64,000 bases of DNA. Origin: Neorhizobium sp. (lineage in GTDB: Bacteria > Pseudomonadota > Alphaproteobacteria > Rhizobiales > Rhizobiaceae). This document shows positions 26,895 to 36,494 of this stretch, in pieces. The notes below the pieces were generated by a model that worked only from the letters and a program-made list of their open reading frames with translations, did no database searches and was not told where the DNA came from. Within the stretch, counting starts at the first letter, position 1, and every line of letters begins with the position of its first letter. The position numbers were made by a program, and so were the translations under genes. The DNA lies in contig JAPWKC010000003.1 of assembly GCA_028283725.1 (NCBI GenBank), forward strand, positions 558,001-622,000, given 5' to 3'.

Positions 26895-29800
26895 ATGCCC
26901 GAACCTTCAGGAAAGCGGGAACCGGTGACCAGGAACAGCGAACTGCTGCGGAAGGCCTGTGCGCGTATCAACGATCTCGACGAGCCGGCCTTCATCAAGG
27001 ACAGCGCGCTTCACTACGTTGCGGTCAACGATGCCTATGCGGCCCTCATGGGATTGTCGGCTGCCGCCTTTGCCGGAAAGACCGGCGGAGACGATCGACG
27101 AGACACGGTCGATGGCGACGGGCAGCGCGGCAAGACCGCCAGCGACGGGCGTCGCGACAAGGCCAATGGCGACGGGCGTCGCGACAAGGAATGCCGTGCC
27201 ATCGTCTTTGGAACCGACGAGACCTGCATCGCCTTCGACGGCGACGGCCGCGCCACCCACGAAATCCATATCGAGCGGTTTCTGACCGAAGACGACCATG
27301 CCTATATTTTCGGATGCTATGCGCGGCTTGCGGAGACGAAGCCGGCCCTGACCGTGATCGACGGTGGCAAGTCGAATGCGGAGAACCTGCCGTTTTCGGT
27401 TCTCTCCGAGGGGCTCGTCGACGATGCACTCGACATGCTGGATCTCGGCATCGGCATCTATGACCGCAACGACGTGCTTCTCTACTGCAATTCGCAGCTG
27501 ATCGATTATGTCGCGTCGTCGGATATCGATATCAGACCGGGCATGTCGCTGCCCGACATTCTCGGCGACGTCTATGACCGCCGCGTCCGGCCGGTGGGGC
27601 AGGCGATGAGCGACCAGCAGGCCGGCGAACGACTGGCCTGGATTGCCGAGCAGATGGCGCCGTTTGCGCTTCCCTATACGGAAGATCTGCATCAGCTGCC
27701 CGACGGGCGCTGGCTGCGCTGCGTCAACAAGCGGCTCGAAAACGGGCTGCTCGTGCTGATCCGCCAGGATGTCAGCGAATTCAAGGAGCAGGAACATCTG
27801 CTGCGCGCCAAGATCGGCGAGACGGAGATGCTGCGCGAGGTGCTGGAAGACCTGCCGGTGCCGGTCTTCGTGCGCGACGAGGCGCATCGCCTGACCTATG
27901 CCAATGCGGCCTATGAGGAGATGCTCGGCAGCGGGCGCGAAACCTATCTCGGCAAGACGGAAACCGAGATGTTTCCGGCCGCCGCCGAACGGTTCCGCGA
28001 CGAAAACGACCGCGTGCTCACCGGCGAGGCGATCGACAAGACGGAAGAGGTGACGTTTCCGGACGGCATGACCATTCCCGTCATCACACGCCTCAGACGG
28101 GTGACGACGACCGAGGGCAACCATCATCTGGTCGGCTCGCGCACCGACGTGACGATGATCAAGCAGGCGAAGGACACGGCGGAAAAGCTGCATGAGGATC
28201 TGCGCCTTATCCTCGATGCGACCCCGGTCGGGCTTGCCATTCTCGACGAGCGCTGCGATTTCGAATTCGCCAACCGGTCTTTCTACGCCTTCTGGGATGC
28301 GGACGAGCGGTTCGACCTGCCGGGCCGCTCCTATCGCGACTTCCTGAGTGCCGATTTCGAATATGGCAATTCGTCGATCTGGGCGGATTTCGAGGCGTTC
28401 TACATGCAGCGCATCGAAACGCTGAGGGCCGAGGAGACCGCGACGCCGATCGAGGTCGAAAGCTCCAAGGGCCGGGTGCTGGCGATTTCCGGCACGCGGC
28501 TTACCGGTGGCAAGATGCTGCTCACCTATGTCGATGTGACCGCCGTGCGGCGGCGCGACGAGGAAATCCGCGTGGCGCGGGCCGCGCTCGAAGAGCATGG
28601 CGCGCTGATGCGCGATGCGACGAGCGCCATGTCGCAGGGCCTGCTGATCATGCATGACGGGCGGATCGTCTTTGCCAATGACGCGCTGGCGGGAATGCTC
28701 GACGTGCCGGTCGCAGCGCTCGGCGTCGGCGCGTCGTGGCGGGATCTCTTCCGGATCTGTGCCGGTCGCGGCGATTTCGGCGGGCCGGCCGATGCGGCGG
28801 CAACGCTGCGCGGGTGGGAGGAGAGTGTGCAGGCGGGCAAATCCGTCTTTGCGTCCTTCCCGCTGAAGGCGAGGCCTGCGCCCTCCAGGGATGCGGATGA
28901 TGAAGGCCAGGGGCCGCGCTGGATCCAGATCGAGGCCAATCTGACCCGCAGCGATCACTGGCTCGTCGTGTTCACCGATGTGACCGAGGCCAAGCTGCGC
29001 GAGACCGATCTCACCCGGCTTCTGGCGCGGGCGGAGGCGGCCGACCGGGCAAAGTCGGAATTCCTCGCCAATATGAGCCACGAGATCCGAACGCCGATGA
29101 ACGGCGTGCTCGGCATGGCGGAACTGCTCGCCAAATCCAATCTCGATACGCGCCAGAAGACGTTTACCGATATCATCGTCAAATCCGGCAATGCGCTTTT
29201 GACGATCATCAACGACATTCTCGATTTTTCGAAGATCGATGCCGGGCAGATGAAGCTCAGGCGCGCGCCCTTCGATCCGGTCGAGGCGATCGAGGACGTG
29301 GCGACGCTTCTGTCGTCGGCCGCTGCCGAAAAGGATATCGAACTCATCGTGCGCGGCGAGGTCTCGGTGCGCGAGACGGTGCTGGGCGATGCCGGGCGGT
29401 TCCGCCAGATCGTCACCAATCTCGTCGGCAATGCGGTGAAGTTTACCGAAAAGGGTCATGTCTTCATCGACCTGAAGTCGGAGCCGACAGGCGCCGGCGA
29501 ACTGGCGCTGACGGTCCGCATCGAAGATACCGGGCTCGGCATTCCCTCAGACAAGCTGAAAAGCGTGTTCGAGAAATTCTCGCAGGTGGATACGTCCTCG
29601 ACCCGCCGGCATGAGGGAACCGGGCTCGGGCTTGCGATCACGTCCGGGCTCGTCGAACTCTTCGGCGGCCATGTTGATGTCGAAAGCGAGGTCGGTCGCG
29701 GCTCGGTCTTTACCGTCAAACTGCCGTTCCCGATCGTTGCCGAGCGCAAGGCGCAGACGGTGTTGCCGATCAATACGAGCGGCGCGCGTATCCTCGTCAT

Positions 29801-30821
29801 CGACGACAATCCGGTCAATCGCCGCATTCTCCTCGAACAGCTTGCCATGTGGGGGCTGGAGGCGGTGGCGGCCGAAAGCGGCGAGGAGGGGCTTGCCATC
29901 CTTGCCGAGGCGCACCGGATCGGGCTCGTGATCGATGCCTTGGTGCTCGACTATCACATGCCCGGCATGAACGGGCTCGACTTTGCCCGCGCCATGCGCG
30001 CCGATGCGCGGTTCGACGAGACGGGCATCATCTTCCTCACCTCGATGGATATGGCGAGCGACGACAGCATGTTCGCCGCATTGAAGATCCAGGCGAGCCT
30101 GATGAAGCCGGCGCGCGCCAATCTGCTGCGCAGTACCATTATCGACGTGATCCGTTCGGTGCGCAGCGCGCTGCATATCCGCAACCTGCGCGAGGCGCAG
30201 AGGGTGACTGGTGTGGCGCCGATGGCGGGGACGGGCGGCGAGAGCGTGTTGCCGGCCAGAGCATCGCGGGTCGCATTGCCGGCGGTGACTTCGCAGGCGA
30301 TGGCGGCGGCGCTGGCGGCACCGGAATTGACGGGGTCGGGGCGCTCGCCGTTTGCCGGTCGGCCTGCCTTGCAGGCGGTTTATGGCGTCGCGCCATCGGA
30401 TCGGGGCGAGGACGGCGATCGGCTGCCGCTCGACATATTGGTGGCGGAAGACAATGAAGTGAACCAGATCGTCTTCACCCAGATCCTGCAGGCGACCAAC
30501 TGGAATTTCCGGCTGGTGAAGAACGGTGCGGAAGCCTTGGAGGCGTGGAAGACGGACAGGCCTTCGCTGATCGTCATGGATGTCTCTATGCCGGTCATGA
30601 ACGGCCATCAGGCGACGGAGGCGATCCGCATCGAGGAAAAGATGACGGGCGTGCGGACCCCGATTATCGGAGTTACCGCGCATGCGCTCGAAAGCGACCG
30701 CGATCTCTGCTTCAAGGCCGGCATGGACGATTACCTGTCGAAGCCGATCAGCCCGGAGGCGCTTACCGAAAAGATCCGTGCCTGGATCGGCGACGATCGT
30801 TCACAACGCGCGAAAGGCTGA
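26895..30821 (+). CDS. Multi-PAS hybrid sensor histidine kinase with two receiver domains
   Basis: A 1308-residue protein with no membrane segment. Several PAS-type domains fill residues about 15-690; then a HisKA domain (SEFLANMSHEIRTPMNG, phospho-His 729), a HATPase (GNAVKFTEKG, DTGLGIP, GTGLGLAI), receiver 1 (phospho-Asp 1019 in LVLDYHMPGMNG) and receiver 2 (phospho-Asp 1229 in IVMDVSMPVMNG), both with the conserved Lys and Thr/Ser. The first PAS contains an insertion of three 9-residue units. No Hpt domain is present, so the partner lies elsewhere. GTG 26925 is an alternative start. It is followed closely by an ACT-domain gene. Confidence 0.92.
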   Translation: MPEPSGKREPVTRNSELLRKACARINDLDEPAFIKDSALHYVAVNDAYAALMGLSAAAFAGKTGGDDRRDTVDGDGQRGKTASDGRRDKANGDGRRDKECRAIVFGTDETCIAFDGDGRATHEIHIERFLTEDDHAYIFGCYARLAETKPALTVIDGGKSNAENLPFSVLSEGLVDDALDMLDLGIGIYDRNDVLLYCNSQLIDYVASSDIDIRPGMSLPDILGDVYDRRVRPVGQAMSDQQAGERLAWIAEQMAPFALPYTEDLHQLPDGRWLRCVNKRLENGLLVLIRQDVSEFKEQEHLLRAKIGETEMLREVLEDLPVPVFVRDEAHRLTYANAAYEEMLGSGRETYLGKTETEMFPAAAERFRDENDRVLTGEAIDKTEEVTFPDGMTIPVITRLRRVTTTEGNHHLVGSRTDVTMIKQAKDTAEKLHEDLRLILDATPVGLAILDERCDFEFANRSFYAFWDADERFDLPGRSYRDFLSADFEYGNSSIWADFEAFYMQRIETLRAEETATPIEVESSKGRVLAISGTRLTGGKMLLTYVDVTAVRRRDEEIRVARAALEEHGALMRDATSAMSQGLLIMHDGRIVFANDALAGMLDVPVAALGVGASWRDLFRICAGRGDFGGPADAAATLRGWEESVQAGKSVFASFPLKARPAPSRDADDEGQGPRWIQIEANLTRSDHWLVVFTDVTEAKLRETDLTRLLARAEAADRAKSEFLANMSHEIRTPMNGVLGMAELLAKSNLDTRQKTFTDIIVKSGNALLTIINDILDFSKIDAGQMKLRRAPFDPVEAIEDVATLLSSAAAEKDIELIVRGEVSVRETVLGDAGRFRQIVTNLVGNAVKFTEKGHVFIDLKSEPTGAGELALTVRIEDTGLGIPSDKLKSVFEKFSQVDTSSTRRHEGTGLGLAITSGLVELFGGHVDVESEVGRGSVFTVKLPFPIVAERKAQTVLPINTSGARILVIDDNPVNRRILLEQLAMWGLEAVAAESGEEGLAILAEAHRIGLVIDALVLDYHMPGMNGLDFARAMRADARFDETGIIFLTSMDMASDDSMFAALKIQASLMKPARANLLRSTIIDVIRSVRSALHIRNLREAQRVTGVAPMAGTGGESVLPARASRVALPAVTSQAMAAALAAPELTGSGRSPFAGRPALQAVYGVAPSDRGEDGDRLPLDILVAEDNEVNQIVFTQILQATNWNFRLVKNGAEALEAWKTDRPSLIVMDVSMPVMNGHQATEAIRIEEKMTGVRTPIIGVTAHALESDRDLCFKAGMDDYLSKPISPEALTEKIRAWIGDDRSQRAKG
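27105..27185 (+). repeat. 27-bp in-frame tandem repeat inside the first PAS domain
   Basis: Three 27-bp units encode TVDGDGQRG, KTASDGRRD and KANGDGRRD at residues 71-97 of the hybrid kinase, between two conserved PAS segments (AFAGKT and ECRAIVFGTDE). Confidence 0.8.
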
Positions 30822-30825
30822 AGCG

Positions 30826-31230
30826 ATGTCCAGCTCGATTTCTGGAAATGCACCCGTGGTGACGATCAGGCCGCTTGCCGGCGAATACGCGATCGCCCGG
30901 CTCGATCCGGGCGCCGCGATCCCTGCCTGGGCCGATGGCGAGGGGTTTGTCAGTATCGGCCGCACCGACGAGGAACTGTCTGTCGTGTGCCTTGCGGCGC
31001 GCGTGCCGGCCGATACGCGGCATGACGGCGAATGGGCGGCCTTCAAGTTTCAGGGGCCGTTCGCCTTCAACGAAACGGGCATTCTTCTGTCCGTCATCAG
31101 GCCCTTGTCGGAAGCCGGCATCGGCATCTTCGCCGTCTCGACCTTCGACACGGATTACCTGCTGATCAAGCAGGCGGATGTGGTGCAGGCCCTGCCGCTT
31201 CTCAAAGCCGCAGGGCATAGGCTTTCTTAA
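30826..31230 (+). CDS. ACT-domain protein (CASTOR/ACT7-like)
   Basis: A 134-residue protein. The N-terminal half (VVTIRPLAGEYAIARLDPGAAIPAW) and the C-terminal half (FAFNETGILLSVIRPLSEAGIGIFAVSTFDTDYLLIK) form tandem ACT-type folds that usually bind amino acids. It begins five bases after the kinase stop codon (ATG 30826), so it is probably co-transcribed. No enzymatic domain is attached. Confidence 0.8.
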   Translation: MSSSISGNAPVVTIRPLAGEYAIARLDPGAAIPAWADGEGFVSIGRTDEELSVVCLAARVPADTRHDGEWAAFKFQGPFAFNETGILLSVIRPLSEAGIGIFAVSTFDTDYLLIKQADVVQALPLLKAAGHRLS

Positions 31231-31240
31231 GCGTTTTCCG

Positions 31241-31804
31241 TCAGCGGATCGTCTTCAGGGCCGTCGCCCATTTTTCCAGTTCGGCAAGCGCGCCCTTGAC
31301 GCCATCGACCATCGGTTCGGTGGCGGTGAAGACCTGCTCGTCGCTGATGTTCTTGTTGTAGAATGTCAGCGGTACGGTCTGCGGGATCGGCATCATGTTG
31401 AGATTGGAAATGAGCAGGCGCAATTCCTGTGCCGCGCGCAGGCCGCCGGAGACGCCGCCATAGCTGACGATACCGGCCACCTTGCGGGCCCATTCCACCG
31501 AGAGATATTGCAGCGCGTTGACCAGCGCCGCATTGGGGAAATAGTCGTATTCCGGCGTCACGAAGATAAATGCATCGGCGCTCGCAACGCTCTTGGCCCA
31601 GCGTTTCGTATGCTCGTGCTCATATTTCTGCAGTCTCGGATGCGCCGGCTCGTCGAAGACGGGGAGGGCGAAATCGGCGAGATCAACCAGATCGACTTCG
31701 AATGTCCCATCGGCGCGAGCGATATCGGCCACCCATTTGGCGACAACCGGGCCGCCACGGCCGGGGCGGGTGGAGCCGATGATGATGTTGAGCTTGAGTG
31801 TCAT
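31241..31804 (-). CDS. NAD(P)H-dependent FMN reductase family protein
   Basis: A 187-residue flavodoxin-fold protein with the FMN phosphate loop IIGSTRPGRGG and the second flavin motif TPEYDYFPNAALVNALQYL, then SYGGVSGGLRAAQELR. The family reduces FMN, azo dyes, quinones or chromate. ATG 31804 begins right before the first strand. Its gene converges on the ACT-protein gene. Confidence 0.88.
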   Translation of the reverse strand: MTLKLNIIIGSTRPGRGGPVVAKWVADIARADGTFEVDLVDLADFALPVFDEPAHPRLQKYEHEHTKRWAKSVASADAFIFVTPEYDYFPNAALVNALQYLSVEWARKVAGIVSYGGVSGGLRAAQELRLLISNLNMMPIPQTVPLTFYNKNISDEQVFTATEPMVDGVKGALAELEKWATALKTIR

Positions 31805-31945
31805 GCGATGTCCCTTTTGCGAGGCGGATCCGGGGCGCCGGCGATCCGACGGTGATGCGGCTGGCGGGATATTTGGCCCAGCCGGCGTGTCTGGCAAGTC
31901 ACCTGCGGTTGATCTCTGTCATTTGCATCGCGCCGGCCTTGGCCT

Positions 31946-32770
31946 TCAGGCCTTCGTGCCGCGCAGCATTTCGCGCTTGCCGGCAAAGCCCGGCGGTCGC
32001 TCGACCAGAAAGCCCGCGGCGACCAGATTGCGGCGCACGAACCCGGCAGCCGCATAGGTGGCGAAGGAGCCGCCCTGCACCGTCTTATCGAAGACCAGCT
32101 GCATCAGCTGCGCCGACCACATGTCGGGATTGCGCGACGGCGCAAAGCCATCGAGATACCAGGCATCAAAAGAGACCGGCGCTGCCGCGACGCCCGCGAA
32201 TGCCGGACCGCAATGAACCGTCAGCGTGGTCTGCGCATCGACCGCGATGACGATATCGGCGTGCACTTCGTCATCGATCTGCGGCCATGCCGCGACCAGC
32301 GCGGTGCGCTCGGCGTCGATTTCCGGCCAGCGCGTCAGCGCCCGGTCGATGTCTTCTGCCTTCATCGGGAAAAGTTCGAAGGAATGAAAATGAAGATGCG
32401 TGCCCGGCAGTCGCGCGGTTTTCCACTGCCGCCACGTCTCGCAGAAATTGAGACCGGTGCCGAAACCGAGTTCGCCGATGCGGAAGGTTCCGTCTTCGGC
32501 GGCGATGGTCTGCCAACGCGCGGCCACGCCATTGCCGCCGAGAAACACATGGCCGCATTCCAGCCGGCCATCCTCGCGGCAATAAAAGTGATCGCCAAAC
32601 TCCTGCGAATAGGGCATATCGCCGTCGTGCCAGTCGAGGGTCTGACCGTCGATGGCGCGAATTCCGGCGGCCTGAATTTTGACGGCTTCCGGGCCCCCGC
32701 TATCCTGCCTAATGCCGGATGCAGCGTCAGGGCCTTGCCTATGTGTGTTCTCGGGATCGTGGTCGCTCAT
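31946..32770 (-). CDS. mnmD: tRNA 5-methylaminomethyl-2-thiouridine methyltransferase, MnmD-like
   Basis: A 274-residue SAM-dependent methyltransferase matching the N-terminal domain of bifunctional MnmC: LDWHDGDMPYSQEFGDHFYC, the SAM loop GELGFGTGLNFCE, and the catalytic WYLDGFAPSRNPDMW. It would make the last step of mnm5s2U34 in tRNAs. Unlike E. coli, the oxidoreductase half is a separate, divergent gene. The ATG at 32770 overlaps the ATG of that gene in CATG; the first 45 residues are unconserved, so the true start could be further in, but no in-frame ATG lies before residue 52. Confidence 0.85.
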   Translation of the reverse strand: MSDHDPENTHRQGPDAASGIRQDSGGPEAVKIQAAGIRAIDGQTLDWHDGDMPYSQEFGDHFYCREDGRLECGHVFLGGNGVAARWQTIAAEDGTFRIGELGFGTGLNFCETWRQWKTARLPGTHLHFHSFELFPMKAEDIDRALTRWPEIDAERTALVAAWPQIDDEVHADIVIAVDAQTTLTVHCGPAFAGVAAAPVSFDAWYLDGFAPSRNPDMWSAQLMQLVFDKTVQGGSFATYAAAGFVRRNLVAAGFLVERPPGFAGKREMLRGTKA

Positions 32771-33995
32771 GACAGAAGCGGATAATCCGGTCGGCAGTGC
32801 CGGTCAATCCGGCGGCAGGCCGCAAGGCGCGTCAGGCGGCCATGCGGCTCTCTCTTCGGCCGATCTCGTCATCGTCGGCGGCGGGGTGATGGGGCTCTGG
32901 GCGGCTGTCAAGGCCGGGCGGCTCGGTCTGCGCACACTGCTCCTCGAAGCCCGTGCGCCGGGCCATGGAGCAAGCGGCGGCCTGCTCGGGGCTTTGATGC
33001 CGCATATGCCGGATCGCTGGAACGACAAAAAACAGTTCCAGTTCGATGCGCTGCTGCAACTCGAAGAGGAAGTCGCCGCGATCGAGGCCGAGACGCGTTT
33101 GTCGTGCGGTTATCGCCGCGTCGGCCGCTATATTCCGCTGCCGAAGCCGCATCTGGCCGTGATTGCCGAGCGGCATTCCATCGAAGCCGGCACCAACTGG
33201 CATCAGCAGGGCCAGGCCTTTCACTGGCATCTCATGAAGACCTCGCCGATCGACGGGTGGCCGGATGCGGCCTTCACCGAGGCCGGGCTTGTTCACGACA
33301 CGTTTGCCGCCCGCGTTTTTCCGCGCTCTCTCTGTGCCGGGCTCGTTGCGGTCATCCGCGCCACGCCGCATGTCGATCTTGTCGAAGGCGCCGCTGTGGC
33401 CGGTATCGATCCAGTGCTCGGGCGTGTGACGCTTGAAAGCGGCGAGACGATCGGATTTGGCCATTGTATCGTGGCCGCCGGTCATCGGGCGTTTCCGCTG
33501 ATCGAGGGGCTCGACGCCGGGGATCTGCAACGAAAGCCGCTCGGGCAGCCGGTCAAGGGGCAGGCGGCGCTGCTTGCGGCCGCTATCGATCCGGCGTTCC
33601 CCGTGATCTTTCTCAATGGCCTCTATGTCGTCGCCCACGAGGGCGGGCATGTGGCGATCGGCAGCACCAGCGAAGAAGAGTTCGATGCGCCGTTTTCCAC
33701 CGACGACAAGCTCGACGACCTGATTTTCCGCGCCCGTGCGCTTGTGCCCGGATTGGCCGACGCGCCGGTCATCGAGCGCTGGGCGGGCCTGCGGCCGAAG
33801 GCGATCGATCGCGATCCGATGGTCGGGCCGCATCCGCGTCACCCCTCGGTGATTTCGCTTGCGGGCGGCTTCAAGGTGAGCTTTGGTCTTGCCCATCGGC
33901 TGGCCGATGCAGCGCTTGCCGGGATTGTCGGGAAACCGGTCGATCTGCCATCTTCCTTCACCCTTGCCCATCACCTTTCCGTGGCCGCTCAATAA
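32769..33995 (+). CDS. FAD-dependent oxidoreductase, MnmC C-terminal-like (DAO family)
   Basis: A 408-residue D-amino-acid-oxidase-fold flavoprotein: the FAD motif VIVGGGVMGLWAA at residues about 32-44, ARAPGHGASGG, a QFQFDALLQLEEE helix, and a C-terminal ERWAGLRPKAIDRDPMVG with LAGGFKVSFGLAHRLAD. In E. coli the equivalent domain of MnmC removes the carboxymethyl group of cmnm5U34. Context next to MnmD supports that role, though DAO proteins are diverse. Its ATG at 32769 shares the CATG with the divergent methyltransferase. Confidence 0.8.
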   Translation: MTEADNPVGSAGQSGGRPQGASGGHAALSSADLVIVGGGVMGLWAAVKAGRLGLRTLLLEARAPGHGASGGLLGALMPHMPDRWNDKKQFQFDALLQLEEEVAAIEAETRLSCGYRRVGRYIPLPKPHLAVIAERHSIEAGTNWHQQGQAFHWHLMKTSPIDGWPDAAFTEAGLVHDTFAARVFPRSLCAGLVAVIRATPHVDLVEGAAVAGIDPVLGRVTLESGETIGFGHCIVAAGHRAFPLIEGLDAGDLQRKPLGQPVKGQAALLAAAIDPAFPVIFLNGLYVVAHEGGHVAIGSTSEEEFDAPFSTDDKLDDLIFRARALVPGLADAPVIERWAGLRPKAIDRDPMVGPHPRHPSVISLAGGFKVSFGLAHRLADAALAGIVGKPVDLPSSFTLAHHLSVAAQ

Positions 33996-34130
33996 AGGCG
34001 AGCACCGCTCATCCTTCGTCGTCAACCTGTCATGCAAATCACCTAACCCCTTATCTCAGGGTTGTTTAAGCAATGCGTAAAACGCAGGTGTTGGACGGGT
34101 TTTCAGAAAGGACGCACGAGAAGGTGACGC

Positions 34131-34838
34131 ATGCGCTATGCCATACATTTCACGCCACCGGCTCATGATCCGCTGACTTTAGCCGCTGCCCAATGGCTCG
34201 GGCGAAACGCTTTTTCCGGAGATGCCATGGAAGCGCCGCCTGTGCGGGGCATCGGCATTCTCGACATCGCCTTCCACACCGCCGTGCCACGGCGCTATGG
34301 ATTTCACGCCGGTCTCAAGGCGCCGTTCCGGCTGGCGTCCGATGTGGCCGAGCCGATGCTGCTGCGCCATCTGATGCGGTTTGCCGGGTCTCACGCGCCT
34401 TTCGACCTGCCGGGCCTCGATATCGTGCGCGTCGGATCGACGCTGGCGCTGGCGCCGGCCCTGCCTTGCGAGGCCGTCAGCGGGCTTGCCTCTGCCGTGG
34501 TGCAGGAATTCGACGCGTTTCGCGCGCCGTTCAGCGAGGCCGAACTCGAACGCTGCGATCCGGGCGATCTGACGGCGATGCAGTTCGCCAATCTCTACCG
34601 TTGGGGCAATCCCTTCGTGATGCAGGAATTCCGCTTCCACATGCCGCTCACCGGGCCGCTTCTGCCGGGCGAGATCCGCAGTTTCGAGCGGGCATTGCGC
34701 GAGCATTTCGCGCCTTATCTCGGACGTGCGCTCGAGGTCGCCAATCTGGCGCTGTTCGTCGAGGACGATCACGGAGCGCCCTTCCACGTGCATTCGCTGC
34801 ATCCGATGGGCCGGGTGACGGCACGCCGCAGCGCCTGA
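34131..34838 (+). CDS. DUF1045 family protein (2H phosphoesterase-like)
   Basis: A 235-residue protein of the DUF1045 family, which is often found with phosphonate genes and resembles 2H phosphoesterases: RYAIHFTPP at the start, RRYGFHAGLKAPFRL (first His-x-x-x-Lys block), then QEFRFHMPLTGPL (second His block). There are no phosphonate genes here; instead it precedes the ureide operon by about 125 bp. The substrate is unknown. Confidence 0.8.
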   Translation: MRYAIHFTPPAHDPLTLAAAQWLGRNAFSGDAMEAPPVRGIGILDIAFHTAVPRRYGFHAGLKAPFRLASDVAEPMLLRHLMRFAGSHAPFDLPGLDIVRVGSTLALAPALPCEAVSGLASAVVQEFDAFRAPFSEAELERCDPGDLTAMQFANLYRWGNPFVMQEFRFHMPLTGPLLPGEIRSFERALREHFAPYLGRALEVANLALFVEDDHGAPFHVHSLHPMGRVTARRSA

Positions 34839-34962
34839 AAAGACGGTGCTGGCATGCTTGCCGCAGCCAGGCGTGCCGGGCGGCAGACGCCTGCCATACA
34901 CTTCCATCTCGACAGGCGCGGAGCGGGTGCGCTACCGTTGCCGCAAAGGACGAGGTGAACAG

Positions 34963-35931
34963 ATGCAATTTCCGAACGACCCGAACAACTATCCGCGCGA
35001 ACTCGTCGGCTACGGCCGCAATCCGCCCGACCCGAAATGGCCGGGCAATGCTCGGATCGCGGTGCAGTTCGTCATCAATTACGAGGAGGGTGGCGAAAGC
35101 TCGATCCTCGATGGCGACAAGGCTTCGGAAAACCTGCTGTCTGAAATCGTCGGTGCGGCGCCTTGGCCGGGCCAGCGCAACCTCAACATGGAATCGATCT
35201 ACGAATACGGTTCGCGCGCCGGATTCTGGCGGCTCTACCGGCTGTTTACCGAACTCAAGATGCAATGCACCGTCTATGGCGTGACGCTTGCCATGGCGCG
35301 CAATCCGGAAGCCGTCGCGGCGATGAAGGAAGCCGGATGGGAGATCGCCAGCCACGGCTATCGCTGGCTGGAATACAAGGATTTCCCGCAGGATCTGGAG
35401 CGCCAGCATATTCTGGAGGCCGTGCGCCTGCACACGGAACTCACCGGCGAGCGGCCTTACGGCATGTATCAGGGCAAGCCTTCCGACAATACGCTGAAGA
35501 TCGTCATGGAGGAGGGCGGCTTCCTCTATTCCTCCGACAGCTATGCCGACGATCTGCCGTATTGGGTACCGGATCCGGCCGGCAAACCGTTCCTGATCAT
35601 TCCCTATACGCTCGAAACCAACGACATGCGGTTTGCGACGCCTCAGGGTTTCAACGCCGGCGATCAGTTCTTCAGCTATCTGAAGGACGCGTTCGATACG
35701 CTCTACCGCGAGGGCAAGGAGGGTGCGCCGAAGATGCTGTCGGTCGGCCTGCATTGCCGCCTCGTCGGGCGACCAGGCCGGATCGCGGCGCTGCGCCGCT
35801 TCATGGAATACGTGCTCGGCCACAAGAAGGTCTGGGTGCCGCAGCGCATCGAGATCGCAAAACACTGGCACGAGCACCACAAGCCGGCCGATCTTTTTGC
35901 CGGAAGCAGCCTTGCGGCAGGTGCGTTGTGA
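34963..35931 (+). CDS. puuE: Allantoinase PuuE
   Basis: A 322-residue polysaccharide-deacetylase-fold protein of the metal-light PuuE allantoinase type. Typical blocks are NYPRELVGYGRNPPDPKWPG, FVINYEEGGE, ASHGYRWLEYKDF, ERPYGMYQGKPSDNT, and GLHCRLVGRPGR. It hydrolyses allantoin to allantoate. ATG 34963 has GAGGTGA just upstream; the longer frame to 34846 is not conserved. Its TGA overlaps the GTG start of uraD (GTGA). Confidence 0.93.
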   Translation: MQFPNDPNNYPRELVGYGRNPPDPKWPGNARIAVQFVINYEEGGESSILDGDKASENLLSEIVGAAPWPGQRNLNMESIYEYGSRAGFWRLYRLFTELKMQCTVYGVTLAMARNPEAVAAMKEAGWEIASHGYRWLEYKDFPQDLERQHILEAVRLHTELTGERPYGMYQGKPSDNTLKIVMEEGGFLYSSDSYADDLPYWVPDPAGKPFLIIPYTLETNDMRFATPQGFNAGDQFFSYLKDAFDTLYREGKEGAPKMLSVGLHCRLVGRPGRIAALRRFMEYVLGHKKVWVPQRIEIAKHWHEHHKPADLFAGSSLAAGAL

Positions 35932-36425
35932 CGGCGCGGGGGGATTTCATCGAGCGATTCGGGGGCGTGTTCGAACATTCGCCTTTCATCGCCGAGCGCG
36001 CCTATGACGCGGGGATGGTTCTCATTCCGCTGACGGCGAAAGGCGTGCATCAGCCGATGGTCTCGGCGTTCCGCAAGGCGAGCGAGGAAGAACGGCTCGG
36101 CGTGCTGCGCGCCCATCCCGATCTTGCCGGCAGGCTTGCCATTTCAGGCGAACTGACCGACGACAGCAAGCGCGAGCAGGCAGGCGCCGGGCTCGACCGG
36201 CTGACACCGCAAGAGCATGCCCGGTTTACCGCGCTCAATGCCGCCTACACGGAAAAATTCGGCTTTCCCTTCATCATCGCGGTGAAGGGGCTGATGAAGG
36301 ACGATATTCTTTCCGCCTTCGAGGCGCGTGTCGAAAACAGCGCGGAGCAGGAATTCTCGACGGCCTGCGGCCAGGTGGAGCGGATCGCGCAGCTTCGGCT
36401 TCTGGCCCTGTTGCCCGAGCGGTGA
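35928..36425 (+). CDS. uraD: OHCU decarboxylase UraD
   Basis: A 165-residue protein: GTG 35928 overlaps the stop of puuE by 4 bp. It has the family motifs FGGVFEHSPFIAERAY, LRAHPDLAGRLA (catalytic His), LNAAYTEKFGFPFIIAVKG and the C-terminal EFSTACGQVERIAQLRL. It converts 2-oxo-4-hydroxy-4-carboxy-5-ureidoimidazoline to S-allantoin, upstream of PuuE. Confidence 0.93.
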   Translation: MTARGDFIERFGGVFEHSPFIAERAYDAGMVLIPLTAKGVHQPMVSAFRKASEEERLGVLRAHPDLAGRLAISGELTDDSKREQAGAGLDRLTPQEHARFTALNAAYTEKFGFPFIIAVKGLMKDDILSAFEARVENSAEQEFSTACGQVERIAQLRLLALLPER

Positions 36426-36494
36426 GCGCTGGGCGGCCTTTTCGCCGGTGGTGCGTCGGCCTATAGTTAGAGCGTTGGCATCAGGAGAAGGTCG

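Noticed and set aside
26907-29459. Long minus-strand open frame (850 codons) over the hybrid kinase
   Set aside because: Antisense to a gene with complete kinase motifs; no family motif in the translated shadow.
35163-36425. Single 420-codon frame covering uraD with a long N-terminal extension
   Set aside because: The first 255 codons are an out-of-frame shadow of puuE; UraD similarity starts at the GTG at 35928, which overlaps the puuE stop.
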